5,881 bases of DNA from Elusimicrobia bacterium RIFOXYB2_FULL_49_7 (GTDB lineage: Bacteria > Fibrobacterota > OXYB2-FULL-49-7), in assembly GCA_001800515.1 (NCBI GenBank), contig MGVN01000116.1:2414-8294 (forward strand), read 5' to 3'. Under the pieces are notes generated by a model. That model saw nothing but the letters and a program-made list of their open reading frames with translations. It did not search any database and was not told the DNA's origin. The position numbers and the translations under genes are program-made. Shown here in pieces: positions 1 through 5,881 of the stretch (the stretch's first letter is position 1; each line of letters begins with the position of its first letter).

Positions 1-593
1 AAACCGATATAGGGAATACTGTCCGCCATGGTATCCGCATAAACGGTGGGTGCAATAAAAGAGCCGCGAACCACGGCCAGCGTTTCAATGCCGGTTATAC
101 GGCGTAATTCAAGGTTAACCGCTGATCCGGAGCGGCCTGTGAGCAGTAAGGCGAGAGAATCAAAAGGCAGACCGGAAACCGCAATAGCGTTGACGGAAAT
201 CAATGTATCGCCTTTATGAACGCCGGCGTGGCTTGCCGGAGAGGAGGCGACCACTTGCATGATAACATACTGCGAGTCCGGAAGTTGGCGCAAAAGAATG
301 CCGAGGCCCGCTGTATTTTCGGTGGAAAAAAAGGAAAGGAAAGAGTCGGCCGTTTCCGCATCAATGTATTGCGTATACGGATCGGAAAGGTTTTCAAAAA
401 GAGAGGCCGGAGTCGAAAAGAGAAAAGGAGCGGACGGGAGTTCCTCCTGGTAGAAATAATAAAACTTGAGATACGTGTAGACTTGCGAGTATTCCGTTAA
501 GTCAAGCCGGGATTCAAAATCCGTTGAGGTAGGCGAAGTGCAACCTATCAGTAATAGGCCCGTTAGAATGGCGAGTGCGAGGCTCTTTTTCAT
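1..593 (-). CDS. Lipoprotein S41-family (C-terminal processing) peptidase, 3' end cut by window edge
   Basis: The reading frame is open from an ATG at 593 to the left edge, giving 197 N-terminal residues. Residues 1-18 form a lipoprotein signal peptide: a KK start, a hydrophobic core and the lipobox LIGC with the lipidated Cys at 18. A segment containing DPYTQYID (71-78) matches the conserved region before the PDZ domain of CtpA/Prc proteases. A PDZ domain follows at about 95-176, with GLGI (97-100), SPASHAGVHKGD (118-129) and a closing LELRR strand. The SFIAPTV...IPYIG end corresponds to the linker into the S41 catalytic core. The Ser/Lys catalytic residues lie outside the window, so activity cannot be judged. 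Known members cleave periplasmic or envelope proteins near the C terminus. The gene starts 4 bases after the upstream barrel gene stops, and an AGGA at 604-607 lies inside that gene's last codons, suggesting translational coupling. Lipidation implies membrane anchoring facing the periplasm; which membrane is not clear. Confidence 0.9.
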   Translation of the reverse strand, partial: MKKSLALAILTGLLLIGCTSPTSTDFESRLDLTEYSQVYTYLKFYYFYQEELPSAPFLFSTPASLFENLSDPYTQYIDAETADSFLSFFSTENTAGLGILLRQLPDSQYVIMQVVASSPASHAGVHKGDTLISVNAIAVSGLPFDSLALLLTGRSGSAVNLELRRITGIETLAVVRGSFIAPTVYADTMADSIPYIG

Positions 594-597
594 CGTG

Positions 598-1326
598 TTA
601 GAATCCTATCAGTAAATCGCCTTTAAAAACATGGCATCGCTGAATGTCCCAGTATTTAAAAGAGAGATCCGGCAAAATACGATCCGTATATTCGATGGGT
701 TTCCAATACTTAAAACGGTATTGAGCTAATAGGAAGAAATTGCTGAGGAGGGTGAATTTCAAACCGCCGCCAACCGATGCCAGAAAGCAGGTCTTTTCCT
801 TCTTGGTGTCTTCGCTCAGGGTTACCGGTCTTCCATTCCACTCGGAGGTGTCCTCTATTGTTGCGGTTTGTTTAACGGTATAACTTGCAACTCCGCCTCC
901 CAATGCCAGAAAGGGCCGTATTCGTGCGGACGGCACAGGAGAGGGGAGAAAGGTAATCAGTTCCGGTGCAAAGGAGATGAAGGAATGATTATAGGTAAGA
1001 CGGATGTCGTGGGACTCTTCTTCCCCGGCTTCATTCTGCAGTGTGAGATGAGGCCACAAATCTCCTTCTTGCTCTCCGGTGCCGAAGGAAAGTCCGGTTT
1101 TAAGAGAGAGCCAATTATTGAGCCGGATGAACGTACCCAGGTCCAGGCCGCCGGTGGAGAAATCTGGAGTCTTGGCAGACGCTTCGTTTCCTTTGCTGGA
1201 GGCATATACCCTATCCGAGATAGCAGCGTATTCTCCCCCTACATACAGCGAAAAACGACCTGTGTTCGCATACGAGCTGAGGCACAAGAGAAGAAGATAG
1301 AGTGGAATACGATTTCTGATGTGCAC
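598..1326 (-). CDS. Small outer-membrane beta-barrel protein (OmpA/OmpW-like porin superfamily), GTG start
   Basis: The protein has 242 residues. An N-terminal signal peptide (two Arg, then a Leu-rich core, likely cut after SYA at residue 20) sends it to the Sec pathway. The mature part is built of short amphipathic strands with Gly/aromatic alternation: FSLYVGGEY (25-33), GLDLGTFIRL (60-69), IRPFLALGGGVASY (136-149), FLASVGGGLKF (181-191), FFLLAQYRFKYW (197-208). It ends in GDLLIGF; the terminal Phe is the usual BAM-recognition signature. The size and the two 'LGGGVASY/VGGGLKF' strands resemble 8-stranded OMP_b-brl (PF13505-type) barrels; the family is inferred, not searched. The start is GTG: no ATG lies in the frame, and AAGGA sits 8 bases upstream. 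It begins 18 bases after the phosphatase gene and ends 4 bases before the S41 peptidase, so it is the middle gene of an operon. Its ligand or role is unknown. Confidence 0.85.
   Translation of the reverse strand: MHIRNRIPLYLLLLCLSSYANTGRFSLYVGGEYAAISDRVYASSKGNEASAKTPDFSTGGLDLGTFIRLNNWLSLKTGLSFGTGEQEGDLWPHLTLQNEAGEEESHDIRLTYNHSFISFAPELITFLPSPVPSARIRPFLALGGGVASYTVKQTATIEDTSEWNGRPVTLSEDTKKEKTCFLASVGGGLKFTLLSNFFLLAQYRFKYWKPIEYTDRILPDLSFKYWDIQRCHVFKGDLLIGF
604..607 (-). promoter_or_regulatory. Ribosome binding site for the S41 peptidase gene
   Basis: AGGA on the minus strand lies 10 bases before the ATG at 593. It is within the final codons of the upstream barrel gene, consistent with coupled translation. 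The spacing is slightly long and the match short, so this is a moderate site. Confidence 0.5.
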
Positions 1327-1334
1327 GTCAGGCG

Positions 1335-1339
1335 TCCTT
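1335..1339 (-). promoter_or_regulatory. Ribosome binding site that supports the GTG start of the barrel gene
   Basis: AAGGA on the minus strand lies 8 bases before the GTG at 1326, in the 18-base gap after the phosphatase stop codon. Spacing is near ideal. Because no ATG is available in frame near the signal peptide, this site decides the start. Confidence 0.75.
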
Positions 1340-1344
1340 GTTTC

Positions 1345-3225
1345 TTAGTTCGACAAGTTGTCCAATAGTTCGAAAGCCATCAACGTGATGTCATCCGGCC
1401 GGGTTTCCGTGGTGGACGTGACCTGAGCCGTAAGGGCGATGATTATCTCCTCCGGGGAGGCGTGAACCAGATCCGCCATTTTTCGGGAAAGGATGTCCGG
1501 ATCGAAGTGGGCGAGATCCGGATTGTGGCATTCGATGAGACCGTCGGTATAGAGCAGCACTTTGTCGCCTACCGAGAGTTGGACGGTCTTTTCCTCATAC
1601 ACTTCATCCGGGAAAATACCGACAAAGGAGCCCTGAGCCAGGAGTTTTTCAGGGGTGGGAGCGCCGGAACGTATCAGAAGCGCAGGAGGGTGTCCTGCTT
1701 TACAATAGGTCAGAATTTTGGAGTGCCTGTCCAGTATGCATAAGAAAGCCGTTAAATAACTTTCCTCATCCAATTGGACGTGGAGTTCCTCGTTGACCCG
1801 CTCAAGAATGGCCTTGGGTCCATCGTCTTGGCGGATGTTCTTGATGAAGGAAATCTTGGCCATGGCCGTGACCAAGGCCGCAGCCAACCCATGACCTGCC
1901 ACATCAAAAATAAGGAAGGCGATCTTATCCCCGGAAATGGGAATGATGTCATAAAGGTCTCCACCAATGGCACCGCTGGGAATGTACTTGGCCGCCACAC
2001 GTATGCCTTCCAGGTCGGGCAATTTTCGAGGCAGCATATTGTGTTGGATATGGCGGGCCATTTTAAGCTCTTCATTGATATCCGCCATGGCGTTTTCGAG
2101 TTTGGCTTGGGTTTCCTTAAGCTCATGAAGATAGCGTTTTTCACGCATCAATAATTCCGCATTTTCAACTGCCATGGCGATTTGAAAGGAGAGGACGGTC
2201 AGGAACTGGAGATCTTTTTGACTGAAAGGGACCTGTTTTCCCATGCGGTTGATATTGATTACGCCGATGGTTTTTTTATTCCGACTTAACGGGACGCTTA
2301 ACGACGAAGGGGCCTCTGTGCTCTGCTGTGCACGGATGGTGAGCGGTACGCTGAGGATTGACTTGAAATGGTCGAAGCAATCGAGGTCCGCGAAGCGGGG
2401 ATGCTGCTTTAAGCTGCCTATCAGCAGGAGGGGGCGGCCGTGCTGAGCCACCCAATGAGCCAGACTTTTCCGTTTGTTCTGCAGAGCGGCATATTGGATC
2501 TTGTTGCGATCAAGCCCGACCGAAGCCTTGATTTCCAAATGGCGATTGGTCTCATTATAGAGCATGAGTGAACCGGAGTCGCCGTCGAGCAGTTTGACGG
2601 AGTTGGCGATGATTTCCTGAAAAAGATTTTTAATGTCCGCTGCCCGGATGACCTCCTGGCTCAGCTGGAAAAGGGTGTTGAGCATGGACATACGTTTTTT
2701 TAGTGCCAAGTTCGACGCATCGAGTTCATTGATGAGCAGTGCATTCTTTACTATAACGGCGATGTGGCTGATAAGAGGTTTCAGCAGCTTGAGGTCCTCC
2801 CCGTTGAACGAGGAATGGTCTGTTTTATTATTCAGATTAATGACCCCGACCACTCGGTTATCGATTTTCAGCGGCGCGCTTAAAAAGGATTTGGTGAAAT
2901 ATCGGTTCTCCTGTTTCTTTTTGAAGACCTGATGTTTTTCTATGTCCCGGACCAGTACCGGACGACCGGTCTTGGCCACTTTTCCTGAAATACCTTCGCC
3001 GAGCTTAATGTCAACCTGTTTCGCAATGCGCGGTTCAATCCCACGGCTTGCGTGAATGGTCAGTCGTTTTGTTTTGCCGAGTACCATCAGAGAACAGCGT
3101 TTCACATGGAAAAGACGGCATATTTTTGCCACCACACTGTCCAGACAGGCGCGATAGTTCGATGCCAGGTTCATATCCTGGATGATTTTATTGATCGCTT
3201 CTAATGCAATGGTTTTAGAGGTCAT
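1345..3225 (-). CDS. GAF-GAF-SpoIIE/RsbU-type PP2C serine phosphatase
   Basis: A complete 626-residue cytoplasmic protein with no signal peptide or membrane segment. GAF1 spans about 24-163 (GEGISGKVAKTGRPV at 76-90, APLK...VVGVINL at 117-131) and GAF2 about 194-356 (DSGSLMLY at 216-223, GVININ at 321-326). A charged helix (about 357-399) ends in ARHIQHNMLP, the switch-linker pattern typical just before the phosphatase of RsbU-like proteins. The PP2C/SpoIIE domain (about 405-620) keeps the expected metal-binding motifs: GGDLYD (421-426), DVAGHG (441-446), AGHPPALL (510-517), LYTDG (558-562) and PDD (610-612), so it should be active. Known relatives dephosphorylate phospho-Ser/Thr on STAS anti-anti-sigma proteins; the substrate here is not encoded in the window. 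The GAF domains presumably sense a small ligand or mediate dimerisation. GAF2 has an odd insertion at about 296-313. It is the first gene of a three-gene operon behind a strong-looking promoter; its own ribosome site is weak (GAG 7 bases before ATG). Confidence 0.96.
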   Translation of the reverse strand: MTSKTIALEAINKIIQDMNLASNYRACLDSVVAKICRLFHVKRCSLMVLGKTKRLTIHASRGIEPRIAKQVDIKLGEGISGKVAKTGRPVLVRDIEKHQVFKKKQENRYFTKSFLSAPLKIDNRVVGVINLNNKTDHSSFNGEDLKLLKPLISHIAVIVKNALLINELDASNLALKKRMSMLNTLFQLSQEVIRAADIKNLFQEIIANSVKLLDGDSGSLMLYNETNRHLEIKASVGLDRNKIQYAALQNKRKSLAHWVAQHGRPLLLIGSLKQHPRFADLDCFDHFKSILSVPLTIRAQQSTEAPSSLSVPLSRNKKTIGVININRMGKQVPFSQKDLQFLTVLSFQIAMAVENAELLMREKRYLHELKETQAKLENAMADINEELKMARHIQHNMLPRKLPDLEGIRVAAKYIPSGAIGGDLYDIIPISGDKIAFLIFDVAGHGLAAALVTAMAKISFIKNIRQDDGPKAILERVNEELHVQLDEESYLTAFLCILDRHSKILTYCKAGHPPALLIRSGAPTPEKLLAQGSFVGIFPDEVYEEKTVQLSVGDKVLLYTDGLIECHNPDLAHFDPDILSRKMADLVHASPEEIIIALTAQVTSTTETRPDDITLMAFELLDNLSN

Positions 3226-3248
3226 AGGCGGTCTCAGGTTATCAATCT

Positions 3249-3277
3249 AATATACAATTTGCTTCGCGCCGGTTCAA
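3249..3277 (-). promoter_or_regulatory. Sigma-70-type promoter of the phosphatase operon
   Basis: On the minus strand TTGAAC (3277-3272) and TATATT (3254-3249) are separated by exactly 17 bases, each differing from the -35 (TTGACA) and -10 (TATAAT) consensus by one or two bases. The predicted transcription start is near 3242, leaving a leader of about 17 bases before the ATG at 3225. It lies directly after the terminator of the preceding unit, which is where a new promoter is expected. It is predicted from sequence only. Confidence 0.7.
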
Positions 3278-3290
3278 AGAAATCTGCAAT

Positions 3291-3321
3291 AAAAAAGCCC
3301 GGAGGAAATATCATCCGGGCT
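3291..3321 (-). terminator. Rho-independent terminator of the barrel/lipoprotein unit
   Basis: A perfect 8-bp GC-rich stem (AGCCCGGA, 3321-3314 paired with 3303-3296 on the minus strand) closes a 10-base loop and runs into six T (3296-3291 on the minus strand). It begins 26 bases after the lipoprotein stop codon. On the plus strand there is no T-run after the stem, so the terminator acts in the minus direction, as the gene order requires. Confidence 0.93.
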
Positions 3322-3347
3322 CGGTGTGCGTAAAAAAGGTAAAAACG

Positions 3348-4676
3348 TTAAAACGTACTGGCGCTGTTAATGGTTGTGCCGAAATTTCCGTTCAGGTCGC
3401 TGATTTTTCGAAGATTGACATAAAGCGTACCCGTGTCATGGCCCGCTTCCGGGGTCAGATGGACTACCGTTACCGGGGCGCCGCTATTGGTGTATTCTGT
3501 AAACACGGAGATGACAAAGGGACGTTCGACATTAGCGCCGTCCTTATACCAGATAGTGGAACCGTTCAGTGTTGCGGGAGTCACCCTTTCCGTAAAAATG
3601 ATTTTCATGGATACCGCGGAGAAGGTGAAGGCGGGCGGAGTGATGTCATTCCGAACGACCCCGCCACCGACCAGAGAATCATCGGTAGTAATGGGATAAT
3701 AGGAAAGGCTTTGTCCCAATCCGTCATCCGTGTCCATTTTATTCCCCGCAGCATCCATGATGGCGTTTTCCTTAATGACCACCTGGTATGTTTTCCCGGG
3801 CTCAAGATTAGCGGCGGGTTGAATCCGGACCGTGGAGTTGGAAATTCCATACGTGGCATCCGGGTCATTCCCGAAGGTGATGGTACACGCTATTTTGACT
3901 TTTGTTTCATTATTAATCAGCCATATTTTCGAATCATTGATGGTGCCCGCATAGCCGGTCACGGCATCATAATCGCTTCGATCCAGAAGGAGGTTCTGGT
4001 CCGTGAGGCGCAAATAAAAAGGGGCATCTACATAGATATTGGTAGCCGGAACCGAAGCTGTGTTAATCCAGCAAAACAAGCCTCCGGAAATGGCAGGCGC
4101 CTCCCGATCAACAACTAAAACAGCCGGGTCTGTTGGAACCCCTGCAGCTCCGCTGTTGTTGTAGGTAACAAAATAGAATTCATAGTCATCATCCACGGTT
4201 TCACCGCCGACATCATCACCATCCAGATCAAGCCGGTTTCCGTATGTATCTGTAATGGAACTGCCGCTTAATTTAATCCAGTAGAGTTTTTCCGGTTCCA
4301 GAGCGGATGTCGGATGAGCGGTCAGCGTGGAATAGCCGTGGCCGACATTCCAGGAGAGGGTGACCGGAATAATCGAATTATCGGCTACTTTTCTCAATTC
4401 AACCGTCGCCGAGGCGGTCATTTGTGCGGCAAAAGAATAAACAATAAGAGCGGAATCGATATTCGTCGGTACCGTGGCGGTATTACGCCGGGTGTAAATC
4501 AATCCGCTCATACTCGAAAAGCCGTCCACTACCTTCACTTCAGCGGGCTTGCTGAAGGAGGGAGAAGTGGCGCTGACCGCCTCATTCTCCGCTTTGGAAC
4601 AGCCGGAGAAGAAGAAGGCTCCTGTAATGAGAAGAAGGGTCGCAAGGCTTGTTACGATGCTTTTAATATTTTTCAT
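3348..4676 (-). CDS. Lipoprotein with three Ig-like (Big_5/SbsA-type) repeats
   Basis: The protein has 442 residues from the preferred start. Signal peptide: MKNIK, a Leu/Phe-rich core and the lipobox FSGC with the lipidated Cys at 26. After a Ser/Thr/Ala spacer come three Ig-like units (about 60-172, 190-330 and 345-440). Each ends in the Big_5 pattern: a Pro, a Tyr-rich strand and D-x-x-G-N: LEPEKLYWIKL...DTYGN (126-147), LEPGKTYQVVI...DAAGN (291-312), and a weaker LTPEAGHDTGTLYVNL...DLNGN (407-431). TPPAF at 346-350 is the usual linker into such a domain. The first two repeats carry Asp-rich tails (D150-D155, D315-D318). An in-frame ATG at 4691 would add five residues but has no good ribosome site, while AAGGA lies 6 bases before the ATG at 4676. 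It follows the barrel gene by 26 bases and ends at a terminator. Such proteins are usually surface or periplasmic; binding partner and function are unknown. Confidence 0.9.
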   Translation of the reverse strand: MKNIKSIVTSLATLLLITGAFFFSGCSKAENEAVSATSPSFSKPAEVKVVDGFSSMSGLIYTRRNTATVPTNIDSALIVYSFAAQMTASATVELRKVADNSIIPVTLSWNVGHGYSTLTAHPTSALEPEKLYWIKLSGSSITDTYGNRLDLDGDDVGGETVDDDYEFYFVTYNNSGAAGVPTDPAVLVVDREAPAISGGLFCWINTASVPATNIYVDAPFYLRLTDQNLLLDRSDYDAVTGYAGTINDSKIWLINNETKVKIACTITFGNDPDATYGISNSTVRIQPAANLEPGKTYQVVIKENAIMDAAGNKMDTDDGLGQSLSYYPITTDDSLVGGGVVRNDITPPAFTFSAVSMKIIFTERVTPATLNGSTIWYKDGANVERPFVISVFTEYTNSGAPVTVVHLTPEAGHDTGTLYVNLRKISDLNGNFGTTINSASTF

Positions 4677-4682
4677 ATTTTT

Positions 4683-4687
4683 TCCTT
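4683..4687 (-). promoter_or_regulatory. Ribosome binding site that sets the lipoprotein start at 4676
   Basis: AAGGA (AAAGGA from 4688) on the minus strand is 6 bases before the ATG at 4676. It lies inside the codons that would be translated if the ATG at 4691 were used, and that upstream ATG has only GC-rich sequence ahead of it. Confidence 0.75.
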
Positions 4688-4702
4688 TCATGGGCGCTTC
4701 AG

Positions 4703-5881
4703 TCAGCGATTCTCGCGCTTGACCGGATCAAAGAAAAAGGTCAAAGAGAGATAGAGGCTACGATACCAGTCGAGATCAAGTAAAAAGAGATCCGCTCCAT
4801 CATTCCCGGCATAGGCCCGGAACATGGCGTTGATATCGATGTTGAGATTTTGGAGGGGTTTGTAACCCACACCATAGGTAAAGCTGGTCGAGGAGTTCAG
4901 CGTGTTGGACGGCGCGCCGCGACGGGCGGCAGTGGTCGTCTGAGGGGTAATCGTATTATTGGCGATATCCGTTGTACCGTCTCCATAACGAGTCGTGACC
5001 ACTTCGGTATTGCCGCTGCTTTCTTCGGTATTGCGAATCACTCTGTTTTTCACGATTTGATGCAGTGCGCCTGCCCGGAATTGCCATTTGGCGTTATAGT
5101 CCCAAATAAAACCCACCGGCAGATCAATATAGGTTGTGGCTGAAAAAAGCGAGTCTTTTGCATCTTTATAGGAATAGGCTGTGGAGCTTGTGTAATCGTT
5201 CGCATCTCCGGTTTCACTGTCTCCATCGTTGTAGCTATCCGTGCGGCTTTGCGTATGTTTCAAGGTATACGCGCTTGACAAGGTATTATAACGATACCCG
5301 AATCCAACGGAAAGATTGAGATTGTCTTCGATGGCAAACGCGGTGGTTGCACAGGTCCCAAACTGGTAGGCGGAAAGATCGCCGCCGTCATAGGTGTATT
5401 TTTCAGAGAGATTTGTGGTGGCCGTGGTGGAAAGGAGCGCTCCATGATTGACGTCCGTCAGATGATAATCAATGGTCTTAGTGTAGCTGGCCGTACCGCT
5501 GCCAAAGCCCATTTGAAGCGTCAGACCGGTTTTAATGCGCTGATTTAAAAACGCTTTTGACAAGCGGGCGCCGATATTGAAAATGGTGAGATCTCCTTCT
5601 CCGACAGCGGACTGATTCTCCTGTTCAGAGAGGTTGATGCTGTTACTGGTTTCCCGGTAGGTGTAATTGGCCGTGCTGTCGCCTTTGGATGATGCGGCAT
5701 TGACTCCGAGAAAGCCGTCCAATGTGAAAATATCCAGTGCGAACCGGGCACTAGTATTGATGCGGGTCAACGGTGCTTCATAGGCAATGGCATATTCGCC
5801 GGTTGCCTGCTGGGTGGTATTGCCGTTCAAAAAAGAATAAGTGAAATCCGGGGCGCCGACGGCAGGGAGAAAAAGGCCCTG
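4703..5881 (-). CDS. Outer-membrane beta-barrel protein, 5' end cut by window edge
   Basis: The frame is open from the right edge (5881) to TGA at 4703, leaving 392 C-terminal residues. A TTG at 5830 is in frame, but 17 further codons without a stop lie upstream of it, so the true start and signal peptide are outside the window. The visible protein is a succession of amphipathic beta strands rich in Gly, Thr, Ser and Tyr, separated by polar loops: FNIGARLSKAF, KTGLTLQMGFGSGTASY, LNLSVGFGYRYNTL, ATTYIDLPVGFIWDY, WQFRAGALHQIV, FTYGVGYKPLQNLNIDINAMF and a final LYLSLTFFF followed by an eight-residue basic tail. This is the pattern of a mid-size barrel (probably 12 or more strands). An Asp/Ser/Thr/Tyr-rich loop lies at about 212-243. 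I do not recognise a specific family; a transporter or structural porin is possible. It is co-directional with, and 26 bases before, the Big_5 lipoprotein gene. Confidence 0.85.
   Translation of the reverse strand, partial: QGLFLPAVGAPDFTYSFLNGNTTQQATGEYAIAYEAPLTRINTSARFALDIFTLDGFLGVNAASSKGDSTANYTYRETSNSINLSEQENQSAVGEGDLTIFNIGARLSKAFLNQRIKTGLTLQMGFGSGTASYTKTIDYHLTDVNHGALLSTTATTNLSEKYTYDGGDLSAYQFGTCATTAFAIEDNLNLSVGFGYRYNTLSSAYTLKHTQSRTDSYNDGDSETGDANDYTSSTAYSYKDAKDSLFSATTYIDLPVGFIWDYNAKWQFRAGALHQIVKNRVIRNTEESSGNTEVVTTRYGDGTTDIANNTITPQTTTAARRGAPSNTLNSSTSFTYGVGYKPLQNLNIDINAMFRAYAGNDGADLFLLDLDWYRSLYLSLTFFFDPVKRENR

Noticed and set aside
216..500. 94-residue plus-strand open frame, very rich in Arg and Lys
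   Set aside because: Antisense to the S41 peptidase, whose PDZ and lipobox are clear; the basic composition is an artefact of the reverse frame.
1264..1326. Possible lipobox (LLLC at residues 12-15) in the small barrel protein
   Set aside because: The residue before Cys is Leu, not Gly/Ala/Ser, and an SPI site after SYA plus the C-terminal Phe fit a barrel protein better.
868..1368. 166-residue plus-strand open frame opposite the barrel gene
   Set aside because: Shadow of the barrel gene, which has a signal peptide, strand pattern and ribosome site; the plus-strand product is Cys/Arg-rich with no domain.
1752..2154. Overlapping open frames on both strands inside the phosphatase gene
   Set aside because: Out-of-frame shadows of the conserved PP2C coding sequence, whose catalytic motifs are all intact in the main frame.
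3331..3356. Repeated AAAACGT at the end of the lipoprotein gene
   Set aside because: Only two short A-rich copies spanning the stop codon; not enough for a repeat or operator call.
3324..4118. 264-residue open frame on the plus strand
   Set aside because: It lies entirely antisense to the Big_5 lipoprotein and its terminator, has an erratic composition without recognisable motifs, and its start overlaps the terminator.
4314..4754. 146-residue plus-strand open frame
   Set aside because: Antisense across the lipoprotein signal-peptide region and the junction with the barrel gene; no motif.
5828..5830. TTG as the start of the right-hand barrel gene
   Set aside because: The frame stays open upstream to the window edge, no signal peptide follows the TTG, and no ribosome site precedes it.
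1..5881. Mobile element, CRISPR array, tRNA or defence system
   Set aside because: No inverted terminal repeats, spaced direct repeats, cloverleaf or transposase/nuclease motifs were seen, and coding sequence fills nearly the whole window.

Overview
The window reads as five protein genes, all on the minus strand, in two back-to-back transcription units. The only real intergenic gap is about 120 bases (3226-3347). Two genes are cut by the window edges. The organism is a diderm bacterium: two outer-membrane beta-barrel proteins, two Sec/SPII lipoproteins and a PDZ-containing S41 (C-terminal processing) peptidase are encoded side by side. The phylum cannot be fixed from this sequence. A cytoplasmic GAF-GAF-SpoIIE phosphatase next to Big_5-type lipoproteins would fit a spirochaete or another environmental diderm lineage, but that is inference. 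Base composition looks balanced by eye and nothing suggests a mobile element, RNA gene or CRISPR array.

Upstream unit (transcribed right to left, 5881 to about 3290): a 5'-truncated outer-membrane beta-barrel protein (4703-5881), then after a 26-base gap a lipoprotein with three Ig-like Big_5/SbsA-type repeats (3348-4676). The unit ends at a clear intrinsic terminator (3291-3321).

Downstream unit (about 3242 to 1): a good sigma-70-type promoter (TTGAAC, 17-base spacer, TATATT) starts just after that terminator. It drives a 626-residue GAF-GAF-PP2C/SpoIIE serine phosphatase (1345-3225), a small outer-membrane beta-barrel protein with a GTG start (598-1326), and a lipoprotein S41 peptidase whose catalytic domain runs off the left edge (1-593). 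The gaps between these three genes are 18 and 4 bases, so co-transcription is very likely.

The most interesting point is the linkage of a partner-switching-type phosphatase, which normally controls an anti-anti-sigma factor in the cytoplasm, to an outer-membrane barrel and a periplasmic processing protease. This could be an envelope-sensing or envelope-remodelling module, but no STAS-domain protein or anti-sigma kinase is in the window, so the circuit is incomplete here. Within the proteins, the second GAF domain carries an insertion that repeats a core-strand motif, and the Big_5 lipoprotein has Asp-rich loops after two of its three repeats.
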